Below are positions 45,725-55,024 of a DNA stretch of 64,000 nucleotides, in pieces. Position 1 is the first letter of the stretch. Each line of letters begins with the position of its first letter. Source of the stretch: Ixodes scapularis (lineage: Eukaryota; Arthropoda; Arachnida; Ixodida; Ixodidae); the NCBI RefSeq assembly GCF_016920785.2, contig NW_024609835.1, forward strand, positions 177,627,109 to 177,691,108. Reading direction: 5' to 3'. Made by a program: the position numbers and the translations under genes. A model generated the notes under the pieces. It saw nothing but the letters and a program-made list of their open reading frames with translations, did not search any database and was not told the DNA's origin.

Positions 45725-46147
45725 CCTCGGAGTGGCGTAGCCTTTCTACAACTAAGTTTTAAACACTGCAGTACTAGTTGACCTCGAACAACAAGCAGGT
45801 TCCGCTGGAACTAAATAAATACCTAGTAGAATTATCTAAACTTGAACGGTCTCTAAGTTCGCAAAGCTGAATTACTTTGCAGGCATGTGTGGTTTACCGT
45901 ATGGTCCTTCGTTTCGTTCTCACTCTCATCTTAACTGATATTTTGTGATGCACTCCATTTCGTTGCATAAATCATTTGCTGTTATTTCCGAATTCGCTTT
46001 TCTTTTTAAATTTTAACACTTTTTGTGTTCCAAAAGTTCAGAACTCTTCGTGTCCAACATTTCTTGTTCATTTCCTTCAGCAGCTCCTCAACTTGGATCT
46101 TACTACTATTCAGAACTTTCACAGCCCACAGGGGGCGCTCTGTACCA
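45725..46147. other. Unassigned stretch
   Basis: Short domain-free frames only. Confidence 0.4.
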
Positions 46148-46155
46148 CGTACATC

Positions 46156-46700
46156 CAGAGCAGTATATGGGGAGAGTTTGGCCAGTCTATGATCTCGCCG
46201 CCGTAACGCTCTCCTCCCAAGTGAGCCAATCAGCACGCGACGTAGAGCGAGAGGCATGAGCGCAGGCGCGTGAACTCCCGGCTGCTCCTATCTGAGTGGG
46301 GAGGGCCGTCATCTTCGATCATTCTCCCGGCGGTATGCGTAGGATCGGCATCTAAATCTCGATTATTGCCTTTTATATCGCTGGCTCTGGCAAGAAAATG
46401 ACATTCTGTTATTCCTCGCTGGGTTAAAAAGCTAATAAATGAAGATTTTTCGGCGTATGGCCACAAACTTTTATTCGGGCGAAAAAGAAGTCGGCCCATA
46501 GCAGACGACGCGTAGCCTCAGCAGTGCTCTTCTCCGACCAGTCTCCGACAGCGTTGCTAAAAAATGGCGGTCGTCTCCTCTCCGCTCCCTTCTTTCTCTC
46601 TCGCTCCTTTCGGCGCTCTCCTTCCTTTCATTTCCTCTTCTCCTCTCCGGCGCCTTCGTCGCCACACCCACCGGCCAAACTCTCCCAATATACGGCTCTC
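46156..46700 (-). mobile_element. hAT-like MITE, family B (copy 1)
   Basis: The ends are CAGAGCAGTATATGGGGAG and, reversed, GAGAGCCGTATATTGGGAG, both followed by AGTTTGGCC. Flanks CGTACATC (46148-46155) and CGTACACC (46701-46708) match at 7 of 8 bases. At 545 bp it has no transposase. The sequence is collinear, in reverse, with 52849-53384. Opposing open frames across it reflect composition. Confidence 0.75.
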
Positions 46701-46875
46701 CGTACACCTAGCGTTCCAGTATAGGCTCCCTTCGGGAGTCAGAGTTGCGAGCCTGTTTTCCACGTGCCGCCGCGCCGCTATTCGCCGAGATCCGATCACG
46801 TGAGGAGCCGGATCAAGTGTCGTACAGGAAAGTAGACGGCGCGCGTTCCCCGGCGTACGTTCCCCCGCTTCTAAA

Positions 46876-47697
46876 GGCTCTGTTATACTCCGACGTAACG
46901 CGCGCGCAAGCGAACGCTAGCCGAAGTGGGCTACGTCCGTCAGTCACGCCGCGCTCGTAAAAAAATTCGCCCACTTTATACTCCGGCGGCACTAGCGGCT
47001 CCCGCGGCGCGCGTCGGTGGGCCGCAGGCTCGACGCATGCGCAGAATCTGACTATGAGGACACGTTTCCTGCGAGAGTCCGCCACTTCCGGTTCTTTTTC
47101 GTTTCGAATAGCGTTAGTATGTATGATCTCTATGCGAATAGCTGACGAAAATTCTCGCGCTTCTTGAGCGCCAAGTTCGAGCGATGACGTAAACGTACCT
47201 TGCACGACGAAAACTCGCGCTTGCAGTGCTGGTGCACCGCCTGCGCCGCATGCGTTGGCGGTCAATGTACATACGGTTCATCTTTGACAAGCGCCCTTTT
47301 TACGGTACTCAAGCTTCCTCGAGTCGTAGACACACGGGTGAGGACGAATTCCCTCGATCATCTTCTCGACCGACCGAGTCCGATTCTTCAAACATGACGT
47401 CACACGGAGTGGTGCTCCTGTCGTTTGCTATTGCTCGTATTCGCCGCGCCAGGGCTGCCGGGAGCCAGCGCGTGATGCATCCTGGTCCGGCGTCGCGGGC
47501 GCGGCCGGCGCGGAATACGGCATGCTCCATTTTGGCGTCGAGGCGGTCAGGCTGCGTCGAACGCCGCCGGTCGCGCCGGTTACGCCACGACGCCGGAGTA
47601 TAGAGTGTCGGGTTTTCGCCGACGTGACGTCGCTGTGACGCGCTCGCACGCACGCACGCGTTACATCGGAGTATAACAGAGCCGTAACAGAGCCTTT
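46876..47697. mobile_element. Nested inverted-repeat elements with TATACTCC ends
   Basis: The outer ends TAAAGGCTCTGTTATACTCC and, reversed, TAAAGGCTCTGTTACGGCTC then TGTTATACTCC enclose an inner pair at 46975-46988 and 47591-47605 (TATACTCCGGCG). The DNA between is GC- and CpG-rich. Direct repeats containing GCCGCTATTCGCCGA and CACGTGAGGAGC flank the set at about 46774-46809 and 47727-47762. The frames within (for example 46813-47265 minus) show no domain. Confidence 0.55.
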
Positions 47698-47801
47698 AAG
47701 CGTGCCCCCGCCTAGAACGCGCGGCGCCGCTATTCGCCGAATTCAGTCACGTGAGGAGCAGACTCCGCATGCCGGCGCTCCGGGGATGAACGCGCAACTC
47801 T

Positions 47802-48000
47802 GGCTCCCGTACCGCTCATTCGCACTGGAAGCGAATGCGTGTGCAATTGTACTGGATGCGCGTTCGCAACCGCTTTGCGAACGCGTATCCGCTTCCAGTG
47901 TGGTGCGCGTGCAATAGTACTGGATCTTTCTACAACCGCGTGCGCAACCGCTTTGCGAACGCGGATCCGCTTCCAGTGTGAATGAGCGGGTAGGGAGCCT
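47802..48000. mobile_element. Hairpin MITE with GCTCATTC.CACTGGAAGCG arms
   Basis: The left arm at 47802-47833 and right arm at 47968-48000 are inverted copies (GGCTCCC, CCGCTCATTC, CACTGGAAGCG). Inside, CAACCGCTTTGCGAACGCG is present twice in direct order, at 47869-47887 and 47945-47963. It abuts the next element directly. Confidence 0.65.
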
Positions 48001-48200
48001 ATAGGGGGCATTCACTGGACGCCATATTTGAGGGCGATGTTTAGGGCGCATGCTCAGAACGAGCTTACATTAATAGGCTGCTAAGACCGGCAGTCTTGGT
48101 GGTGTGGAATGCACGTTACAAAAGAACTGTGTAAGCTCGCCGTCAGCACATGCTCAGCAACCACGCACACAGATATGGCCGCCAGTGAATACTCCCTATA
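48000..48200. mobile_element. MITE, family C (complete copy)
   Basis: The ends are TATAGGGGGCATTCACTGG and, reversed, TATAGGGAGTATTCACTGG, followed by GCCATAT on both sides. 201 bp, no coding content. A partial copy is at 25805-25935. Confidence 0.7.
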
Positions 48201-48204
48201 CAGG

Positions 48205-48720
48205 AACTTTACCGGTACCCTAAACCTGGTGCCATCTGGCGGCGCACAATGGCATCACGCGTAGAAGTGCGTCCTGCTTGAGCACGCGTAGTACGAGATG
48301 TTCTCGTGCCCCGCGAGCTCGCGCACAGCACTTGAGACGCTTCACGCCACGCCCCTTCAAGCAGAAATGCACCGATATCCTGGCAACAGCGCCACTTTTT
48401 CGTCATGAATCGGCGGCACGTGGAACTACCCAATAATTCGGAGCGCTCGGTAACCCTACCCTTATAGCCACCATAGCTAGACGAAGGCTAGCTACGGTCA
48501 CGTGATGTGGTCACGTTGGCCTGATAAGTGATGACAGTAAGGAGAAAGATGAGAAGGAATGCGAGGCGTCAAGGGAGCATGGCTTGTGGAGGCTACGCGG
48601 CTGACGGCATGCCCTCTCCTACCCTTCTATGCTCCTTGGCCGTGTCGCATATGTAGAGCTCTCGACCACCACCAGGGTTTGTTTCGAGGCCTGTGGTTGG
48701 CCTCGATATGCTGGCTTATT
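48205..48720. other. Unassigned stretch
   Basis: No recognised gene. A minus-strand frame at 48209-48433 shows no domain. Confidence 0.4.
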
Positions 48721-48734
48721 CAAACCAATGTATA

Positions 48735-48765
48735 ACGAAACTCTCCCAATAAACGGCTCTGCTTT
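48735..48765 (-). repeat. Solo family B terminus
   Basis: ACTCTCCCAATAAACGGCTC is the right end of the family B MITE (compare 46676-46700) without the rest of the element. A different hairpin element begins 12 bp further on. Confidence 0.6.
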
Positions 48766-48776
48766 CACCTACGTTA

Positions 48777-48924
48777 CCTTTAAGCTGAGACTAGAAGCTC
48801 CGCCTTCAGCGCAAGCTTTCTGTCCTTATTAACACAAGTGTGAACGTGCAGGCACGCGCAATCTAAACACTGCAGAAGCCAGCGAGCTCGCGCTGAAGGC
48901 GGAGCTTCGAACCTCAGCTTAAGG
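48777..48924. mobile_element. Hairpin MITE with CTGAG..GAAGCTCCGCC arms
   Basis: The left arm 48777-48817 (TTAAGCTGAG, GAAGCTCCGCCTTCAGCGC) is repeated inverted at 48884-48924. 148 bp, no target duplication identified. Confidence 0.7.
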
Positions 48925-49039
48925 GTGAGCGGAGTATAGATCCTATAAAAATGACCGTACTCCGGATGATCGTCGTAGAACCAGAGTACGAGGTTGGGTC
49001 TGCGACGCGAAAGTAATTTCAATTTTGTAAAATACGAGT

Positions 49040-49745
49040 GGTATAAGAGCAGATCCTGATACTTGGATACAGGAACTACCACGACAGCAGTCTTCATCCC
49101 AACTCACAACGTCTGCATTGCAGACAGACTGAACTTCGCCACAACCTCTACTACTGCGGAGCTGGTGGCCATTTGGCGGGCTTCGGAGCTGCTGGTGCGA
49201 AGTGTTACGCCAGGGAGAGCAGTCATCCTCACAGATTCGAAATCTGCTCTTCATCTTCTCCGGAACCCCGAGACTGGCACTTCATTGACTGCAACAACTG
49301 TAGCATCTGTTAGGTCGGCTGAAAGAAAGGGTTGGCAACTTGCTTTTCAGTGGTGTCCTGCCACACTGAAATTGCGGGAAATGAGAAGGCGGATGCCCTC
49401 GCTACTGAAGCCCATGGACTTGAGACCCTAACCATATCCCTTCGCCGGTACAACAAGCATGGCGATTTATACGAAATTTCTACCAGAAGCGCCACCCACA
49501 CCGAGAGACGGCTGAAGGACGGCCCCCTCCAGCAATCCCCCGCAAGCTGTCAAGAGAACAAGCGTCAATTTTATTTCGGCTGAGGGCAAACTGCGCAAAC
49601 TCAAGGTCAACTCTGCACAAACTTCAACGAGTCAATAGTCCTGATTGCCTACACTGTGGAGCCCTAGAGGACATTGAACACGTGCTACTAGTATGCACAG
49701 AATACGAAGAAGAGCGTAAAACTTTGTTTTAACGTATACACTTTC
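49040..49745 (+). pseudogene. RNase-H-bearing LINE, RNase H and zinc knuckle, frameshifted
   Basis: The frame beginning near 49063 gives AVFIPTHN, then TAELVAIWRASELL (second acid), VILTDSKSALHLL (third acid) and LAFQWCPA. After a shift near 49360 it continues SCHTEIAGNEKADALATE, which supplies the fourth acid. A third frame from about 49555 reads LRANCANSRSTLHKLQRVN and the knuckle CLHCGALEDIEHVLLVC. RNase H of this kind removes element RNA from the hybrid during retrotransposition. The endonuclease, the reverse transcriptase and the first part of RNase H are missing. Compared with 10215-11480 the catalytic residues are better preserved and the sequence is from a different family. Confidence 0.85.
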
Positions 49746-50100
49746 AATGCATCTTCCTTCCTCCAACACTCGGGAACTCCTCATCCCAGAAGCCCCACGT
49801 CGGCTTGTCCAGAGGGCTTACAAAAACCTCTTGGATTTTTTGAGTGAGACCGATTTGGCAGACCGTCTTTGATTAAATACCAGACACCGCAAACAGCAAA
49901 GTTGTTAAACTGAAACCCACACTTGTGCCAAAGCCCTATCACATTATTGGACTGGTTTCCAAATTTCCACACTATCTCTTTTAGCCACCTTCCCCAAGCT
50001 GGGTAGCGACTCGCCCCGTACAGGAGGCCAACATCTCTCCCGGCTTTCCCTTTACTTCTCTGGACCTCACAACAAGAAGAAAAAGAAGAAGAAAGAGGTA
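49746..50100 (+). mobile_element. 3' region and AAG-rich tail of the RNase-H LINE
   Basis: The C-terminal coding remnant (SRRPTSACPEGL-like frames) passes into a 3' UTR ending in ACAAGAAGAAAAAGAAGAAG at about 50070-50098. Short A-rich microsatellite tails are usual for this LINE group. Confidence 0.65.
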
Positions 50101-50104
50101 AGTA

Positions 50105-51360
50105 AGCACCTACGTTCGGCAGACGATCCTGCTGGAGCTAGGGTGCGCGATTCCCACAACGCAGTACCACCCTCGCTGAAAGTTGCGAACAGGCCTTCGA
50201 ATGATGGTTCAGTTGTAGACGTCGATTCGGGCGCCGCGACGCGAGTTTGAAACTAAGCGTGGGCGCTTCGGTACACTGGAAACATTAAGTTTCTCTAACT
50301 GTGTCTATACATACACAAAGCTATGTCCCTAGCAATGCAAAATAACTATGCATCATCATTCGACGCGGTGCCACAGGCCTCCTTGGTAAGGGCGACTTGT
50401 CTTTCTGCGGCACCGCGGCTCTCCTGAGCTACAAGGAATAGCAATATCAATATCACTATGTCCAGACGACGGAGTAAAGCTTTGTCAGGAATCTAAGTGG
50501 GCCACTAGGTTCATTGGTTACGAGAGCGAGCCATAGAAACGTTGTGCTACGGACTCACGCGCCCCTTTACGCTCTTAGGTGCATAGATGTATCGAAGCAT
50601 ACAGCAGGAGTCCGATTTAGTGTCTCTCGAGCGACAGAGACATATTCTTTTCCTCGTTCCTTTGTCGAGTTCATCTATCCTTCTGGAATTTTCATCCATT
50701 AGAGATTTGCTTGTTGAGTTTTCCTCGGCACTTCGACAGGTCGGTTGCGGTCGAAGAGGACACCGTGCGGAAACTTCGCTAGAGATTTAAGACCTAAACC
50801 TATGCCTAAACATACAGATAGATCACATAAAATGCAGCGGGAACTCAAGCGGTGGTGAAGACGCCATGAACGCCTTTCGTGCACGCGATCAAGTCTTTTT
50901 GTCTTTCTGCTCATTAAATATTGGCGCGTTCGATTTTCTTCTTCTTCCGCTTCATGGCGTTCGGTAGCAACACGCTCTCCACCGTGGTGCATGCAGCCAT
51001 AGTACTTCCATGGGCATACTTTAGAGTAGCGTGCCTTATTGTTCGAGCGTTACCGCTGGTACCGTACTTAATGGCCAAGCGCAAACGGTCCACGGCGCGC
51101 TGTATCGATGAACAAATATGGATGAACCAGTTAAATCGTGGTAACGTCATGCGCCACCAAACCGGAGCACCTCACTCAACATCGCAAAAGGCGGCAGGTT
51201 ATGGGGAAGAGGCGGTTCACTTAGTGTTGTCATTTACGCATTTTCTGATAAATAATTCTAATATTACGAACGCAGAAACTGATTTGTAGCCCGTAGAGTT
51301 GGCAGTAGGTTAACGCGAGATACTTGGATTTAAGATGTCGACTCCCACGGTTTGCGGATG
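50105..51360. other. Unassigned stretch
   Basis: Overlapping frames at 50914-51150 (minus) and 50921-51289 (plus) have no recognised domain. No repeat partner found. Confidence 0.4.
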
Positions 51361-51367
51361 TTCGCAG

Positions 51368-51877
51368 CAACGTTACTGGAGCAAGCTCAGTTTCACAGCT
51401 CCGCCTGCGGCGTGGGCTCAGTAGCGGTCACGAGAACTAGCAGCTCTGCAGTCGAGTCTTACTTCCGGATTGTCTAGCCTGCCAAGTTTGAATAGCAGTA
51501 CTCTAACTTGGGCGAGTTGGTGATTCATACTAACACTTCACAACCCAAGGAAACAGACGCACAGAAAAATAAATTTCGAACACTCAAAGAAAGAACTGTC
51601 ACTGCTGCTCTGACTCTCAGCTCTGTGTTGCATTACACTTCATCTTCATCATCTTTTTTTGCTAACACATAGAAGAAAAAACAAATCAGGAAAAAAAAAT
51701 AAAAAAAGACAACAAAAAAACAAGGAAGCTGTCAACGGGGTGGTAGCAGACGGCGCGCGAGGCGGGGAAGTAAGATCCGACTGCAGCGCCGCTAGTTCCC
51801 GTGACCGCCACCTGGGCCACTCGCCTCCACAGGCGAGAATAGGGAGCTGCAAAACTGAGCTTGCTCCAGTAACGTTG
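51368..51877. mobile_element. hAT-like MITE, family CAACGTTACT (copy 2)
   Basis: Both ends begin CAACGTTACTGGAGCAAGCT (the right one reversed). The arms stay similar for about 110 bp (CAGCTCC, GCGGTCACG.GAACTAGC, TCTTACTTCC). Flanks GTTCGCAG (51360-51367) and GTTCACAG (51878-51885) match at 7 of 8 bases. The A-rich centre holds no gene. It shares the first ten terminal bases with 21909-22198 but differs inside. Confidence 0.8.
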
Positions 51878-52266
51878 GTTCACAGGACGCGTCGCTGAAG
51901 CTCGAGTGCAACTGCATCGTTCGCAAAATGAAAAAGAAAAAAAAGTTTAATGTTTTGTAAAAAGGGTTAGTCAGTAAAAATATGCCCAACGCTCGCGCGC
52001 GCACATACACGCGCGCGCGCACGCTTACACACAGAAACTATATGAGGGGGGACGCAAAAGTAACCGGAAATAATTTCCGGAGGGCGGATTGTTTGTAGTA
52101 CCAGCTTCCGCCGCTAGCAGTGCTTAGTGCACCCCTTCCGAGTAAGTCACAACATGCTGCTAGAAATTTAGCATAAAACGTTATGCTAAAGTTCTAGCGG
52201 TATGTTGTAAATTTTTCCTTAAAACTTCAAAATGATTTCTAAATTATTATTTTTTTTTGTTGCGAT

Positions 52267-52845
52267 GTTTGATTTTAAGGAACGGCGTGCGGCCCTGAAA
52301 TTTCGTTTTCTTGTAGTAAAAAACGGCGGCGGAAACGTAATGCTTCAGACAGTTTACAAAGAAGACGCTATTAAAAATCGAAGGTCTACGAGTGTTTTTC
52401 TTACTTGAAGGCCCGTGCACTATTGATCGACGACCAACCTCATGTAGGGCGACTCTCAGCCTCCTGAATTGACGAAAACATAAAAACAATACGGGCATTG
52501 TTCATGCCGGGTTTCTTCCTCCTGGTGAAACTGTTAATCGGGTGTTTTACCTGGTAATTTCGCGACGCTTTCACAACTCTGTCAGGCAGAAGAGCCCGAT
52601 TTGATGGAACCCATAATTTGGGAGTTTCATCACGACAACGCCCCAGCACACATGCCCTGTCAGTGCAAAATTTTTTGAACAAAACTGGCATTCTCCATCG
52701 TCTTGATTCACCGGACCTCGCCCCGTGTGACTTTTGTCTATTCGTCCGTTTGGAAAAGAGACTTGAAAGGAAATCGTATTGTGAATCTGGAAGGTCCTTC
52801 AAACATGCCGCTAGAACTTTGTCAGAAGACGCCGGTCGGCAGAAG
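52267..52845 (+). pseudogene. mariner transposase, internally deleted and broken
   Basis: mariner transposases cut and paste DNA at TA using a D,D34D catalytic triad. The first frame gives MFDFKERRAALKFRFL and VYKEDAIKNRRSTS, the N-terminal DNA-binding part. A second frame gives LIDDQPHVGRLSAS and IDENIKTIRALF. After a jump that removes the middle of the protein, including the first catalytic Asp, there is FLPPGETVNRVFYLVISRRF. HHDNAPAH and, in another frame, DSPDLAPCDFCLFVRLEKRL carry the second and third catalytic Asp regions. Stops and shifts separate the parts. The reading frame ends at the MITE insertion. Confidence 0.85.
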
Positions 52846-52848
52846 GGT

Positions 52849-53384
52849 ACAGCCGTATATTGGGAGGGTCTGGCCAATGGGTATGGTGACGAAGGCGCTG
52901 GAGAGGAGAAAAATGAAGGAAAGGGGGGAGAGCTCCGAAGAAGCGAGAGAGAAAGAAGGGAGCAAACAGGAGACGACCACCATTTTAGCGCAACGCTGTC
53001 GACGCAGAGCACTGTTGAGGCTACGCGTCGTCTGCTACGGGCTTATTTCTTTTTCGCCTGAATCAAAGTTTGCGTTCAAACGTGGAGAAACTTCATTCGT
53101 TTACTTTTTTAATACGCCGAGGAATAACACTATATAATTTTCTTGCCAAAGCATGCCAAATAAAATGAAAAAACCCAAATTTTGGATGTCGACCACATGC
53201 ATTCCGCCGGGCGAATGAATGAAAATGGCGGCTCTGCCCGCTCAGCTGGGAGCAGCCGGGAGTTCACGCGCATGCGTGAATTCCCGCTCTTACTCTGCGC
53301 CGCGGGCTGATTGACTCACTCGGGAGGGGGGCGTTACGGCGGCGGGATCATAGACTGGTCAAACTCCCCCCATAAATGGCTCTG
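52849..53384 (+). mobile_element. hAT-like MITE, family B (copy 2), inside the mariner
   Basis: Begins ACAGCCGTATATTGGGAGG and ends, reversed, CAGAGCCATTTATGGGGGG. It is collinear with 46156-46700 reversed, sharing GACGACC.CCATTTT, GGCTACGCGTCGTCTGCTA and CGGGAGTTCACGCG. The flanks AGAAGGGT and GGAAGGGG match at 6 of 8 bases. It therefore inserted after the mariner did. Confidence 0.7.
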
Positions 53385-53666
53385 GGAAGGGGTGCGCTAA
53401 GCGCTACTAGGGGTGGAAACTGGCGCTACGAACGACCCGCCCTTCAGAAATTTATTCCGGGTACTTTTGGTTCCTCCGTGTATACACACACACAAAAACA
53501 CACAAAATAAACGCCTACGGGGTTTAAATCTAGCACATATCTGCAAGGATTAAGTTTCGATACTGAGAGCGCAGGGTGCCTTCATGTGTGCTCTGCTTAG
53601 TGTATAGACGCTTTCAGGCATCTGTGCATGGGTGCCGCCATCCGAGGTGAAAATATGAAATGCAAT

Positions 53667-53960
53667 TTCAAGTGGTACCACTTGCTTTCAAGTGGTACCA
53701 CTTGCAAGTCAAGTGGTACCACTTGAAAGTCAAGCGGTACCACTTTGAAGTCAAGTGGTACCACTTGGAACTCAAGTGGTAGCATTTGGACGTCAAGTGG
53801 TACCACCTGCAAGTCAAGTGGTGCCACTTGCAAGCCAAGTGGCACCACTTGGGCTCCAAGTGGTGCCACTCGGGCCTCAAGTGGTACCACTCGGGTTGCA
53901 AATGGTGCCACATGCGCTTCAAGTGGTACCATTTTGGTTGCAAATGGCACCAGTGACGGC
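53667..53960. repeat. 21-bp tandem array of palindromic units
   Basis: About 14 units of TCAAGTGGTACCACTTG plus four variable bases. The 16-bp core CAAGTGGTACCACTTG is a perfect palindrome, so the array could form a row of small cruciforms. Units are most uniform at the left and most diverged at the right. Because 21 is a multiple of three and the unit lacks stops, frames remain open on both strands (53597-54016 minus; 53755-54000 plus). Confidence 0.9.
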
Positions 53961-53984
53961 ACAAGGAATTGCGCCGTCACTGGT
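53949..53984. repeat. 12-bp inverted repeat at the array edge
   Basis: ACCAGTGACGGC and GCCGTCACTGGT are perfect inverted arms around 12 nt, at the right edge of the palindromic array. Confidence 0.85.
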
Positions 53985-53989
53985 TGAGA

Positions 53990-54745
53990 TGGAGGAATAA
54001 CAGCGCACGCTTGCATTCGGTCAAGATTCGGGGATAAACAATTGCATAAGTTGCGCGAAGAGCAGACGAATTTACTTGCTGTCGCATACTTATCAGGGTT
54101 AACAGACTAAAGCGCCAAATGTTTACGTAACTTACTCTATAAAAATACCAAATTTGAACCTATAAACCCAAGTGCTTTGAGGCATTTTGGTGTGCCCAGC
54201 ACGGGTCAGAAATAGCCCAATACTAGCCAAATAGCCAACTACCACTTTTCCCCGCCAACTGCAAATAAAACTAGCCCAAATAGGCTATTTATAGCCCAAC
54301 CTGGCAACCCTGGGCGAGCGTCCAACGTGCCAGATAGTTTCGCACGCCGGACGGACTGTCGGAAGCGTCCAGCCAATGACAGCCCAGCTAGCGCGAACGT
54401 CATGATGACGTACTGGGTCTGGTGGGACCAACAAGAAAACAGGACGGGCGACGGGAAGCCGGATGAGTGGATCCCGCTGACTCATTCGAAAACGATGGCC
54501 CCGGCAAAGAATGCACGAGCCAGCGAGAAAGAGCTCCTAACTTCGCACGCGCGAGCTAAACCGTCAATCTGGGACCAGAGATCTATGAACGCGGACCTCC
54601 GCTGGAGTGCTTGGATCTCCTGGGCGGAGCCGAAAGGATCGTCGTGTCGCATGCAAGGTCGGAAACGTGTGCCTCAGACTGTCTCGTGCGGCGATTCGGA
54701 GCGGCGTTAGGACTGCCGGATAGGACGTCGGATCGGACGATTCTG
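53990..54745. other. Unassigned stretch with a hAT-like terminus
   Basis: At 54250-54312 AGCCCA and TAGCC motifs lead to GGCTATTTATAGCCCAACC and end TGGCAACCCTG. Reversed, this begins CAGGGTTGCCAGG, like many hAT ends, but I could not find a matching other end with a target duplication. The 127-codon frame at 54327-54710 has no recognised domain. Confidence 0.35.
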
Positions 54746-55022
54746 CCGTCCATGTGTCTCGCGCTTAATAGCCGCATTTCTTACGAACAAGGCCCTTTCG
54801 TCAATTTTTCTGCGGAACACAGATACAGTCAATCAAGAACTCGGTTCTTCATTAAAATACTATCCGAGAAAGACTGCTTTTCGCGTGAAGACATTATCTC
54901 TGTCCCGTATATCGCTGACATTTTTCTGCGATCTCGCTGATTCGCTATCCTCGTGCTCCACAGAAAAACAGAACCGCAGGCTTAGTTCATAAACAGCGCG
55001 GCTATTACGCGACTGAATACGG
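54746..55022 (-). mobile_element. Family F inverted-repeat element (copy 1)
   Basis: The right end, reversed, reads CCGTATTCAGTCGCGTAATA, then GCCGCGCTGTTTATGAAC. The left arm has CGCGCTTAATAGCCGC and TTACGAAC. A TA follows the right end at 55023. The interior shares CGCGTGAAGACATTATCTC with 63655-63675 reversed, so it is an inverted copy of the element at 63530-63838. Confidence 0.55.
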
Positions 55023-55024
55023 TA

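Larger units (their letters stand above)
52043..53480 (+). mobile_element. mariner-type transposon relic with inverted terminal repeats
   Basis: The ends TGAGGGGGGACGCAAAAGTA and, reversed, CACGGAGGAACCAAAAGTAC both continue with CCGGAA and AGGGCGG over about 48 bp. TA lies at 52041-52042 and 53481-53482. The element carries the transposase pseudogene at 52267-52845 and is interrupted by a family B MITE at 52849-53384. Confidence 0.8.

Noticed and set aside
46500..47700. CpG-island promoter of a host gene
   Set aside because: The GC-rich DNA is explained by family B and TATACTCC inverted-repeat elements; no first exon is recognisable.
53597..54016. Open frames of 80-139 codons on both strands with a heptad VPLD.QV repeat, like a coiled coil or leucine-repeat protein
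   Set aside because: They arise from the 21-bp palindromic array; several frames are open at once and none continues into unique coding sequence.
54095..54312. hAT element between CAGGGTTAAC and GGCAACCCTG
   Set aside because: The flanks do not repeat and the ends agree only over the first seven bases.
54327..54710. 127-codon frame in GC-rich DNA as a host exon
   Set aside because: Opposing frames are equally open, there is no domain, and the context is flanked by MITE sequence.
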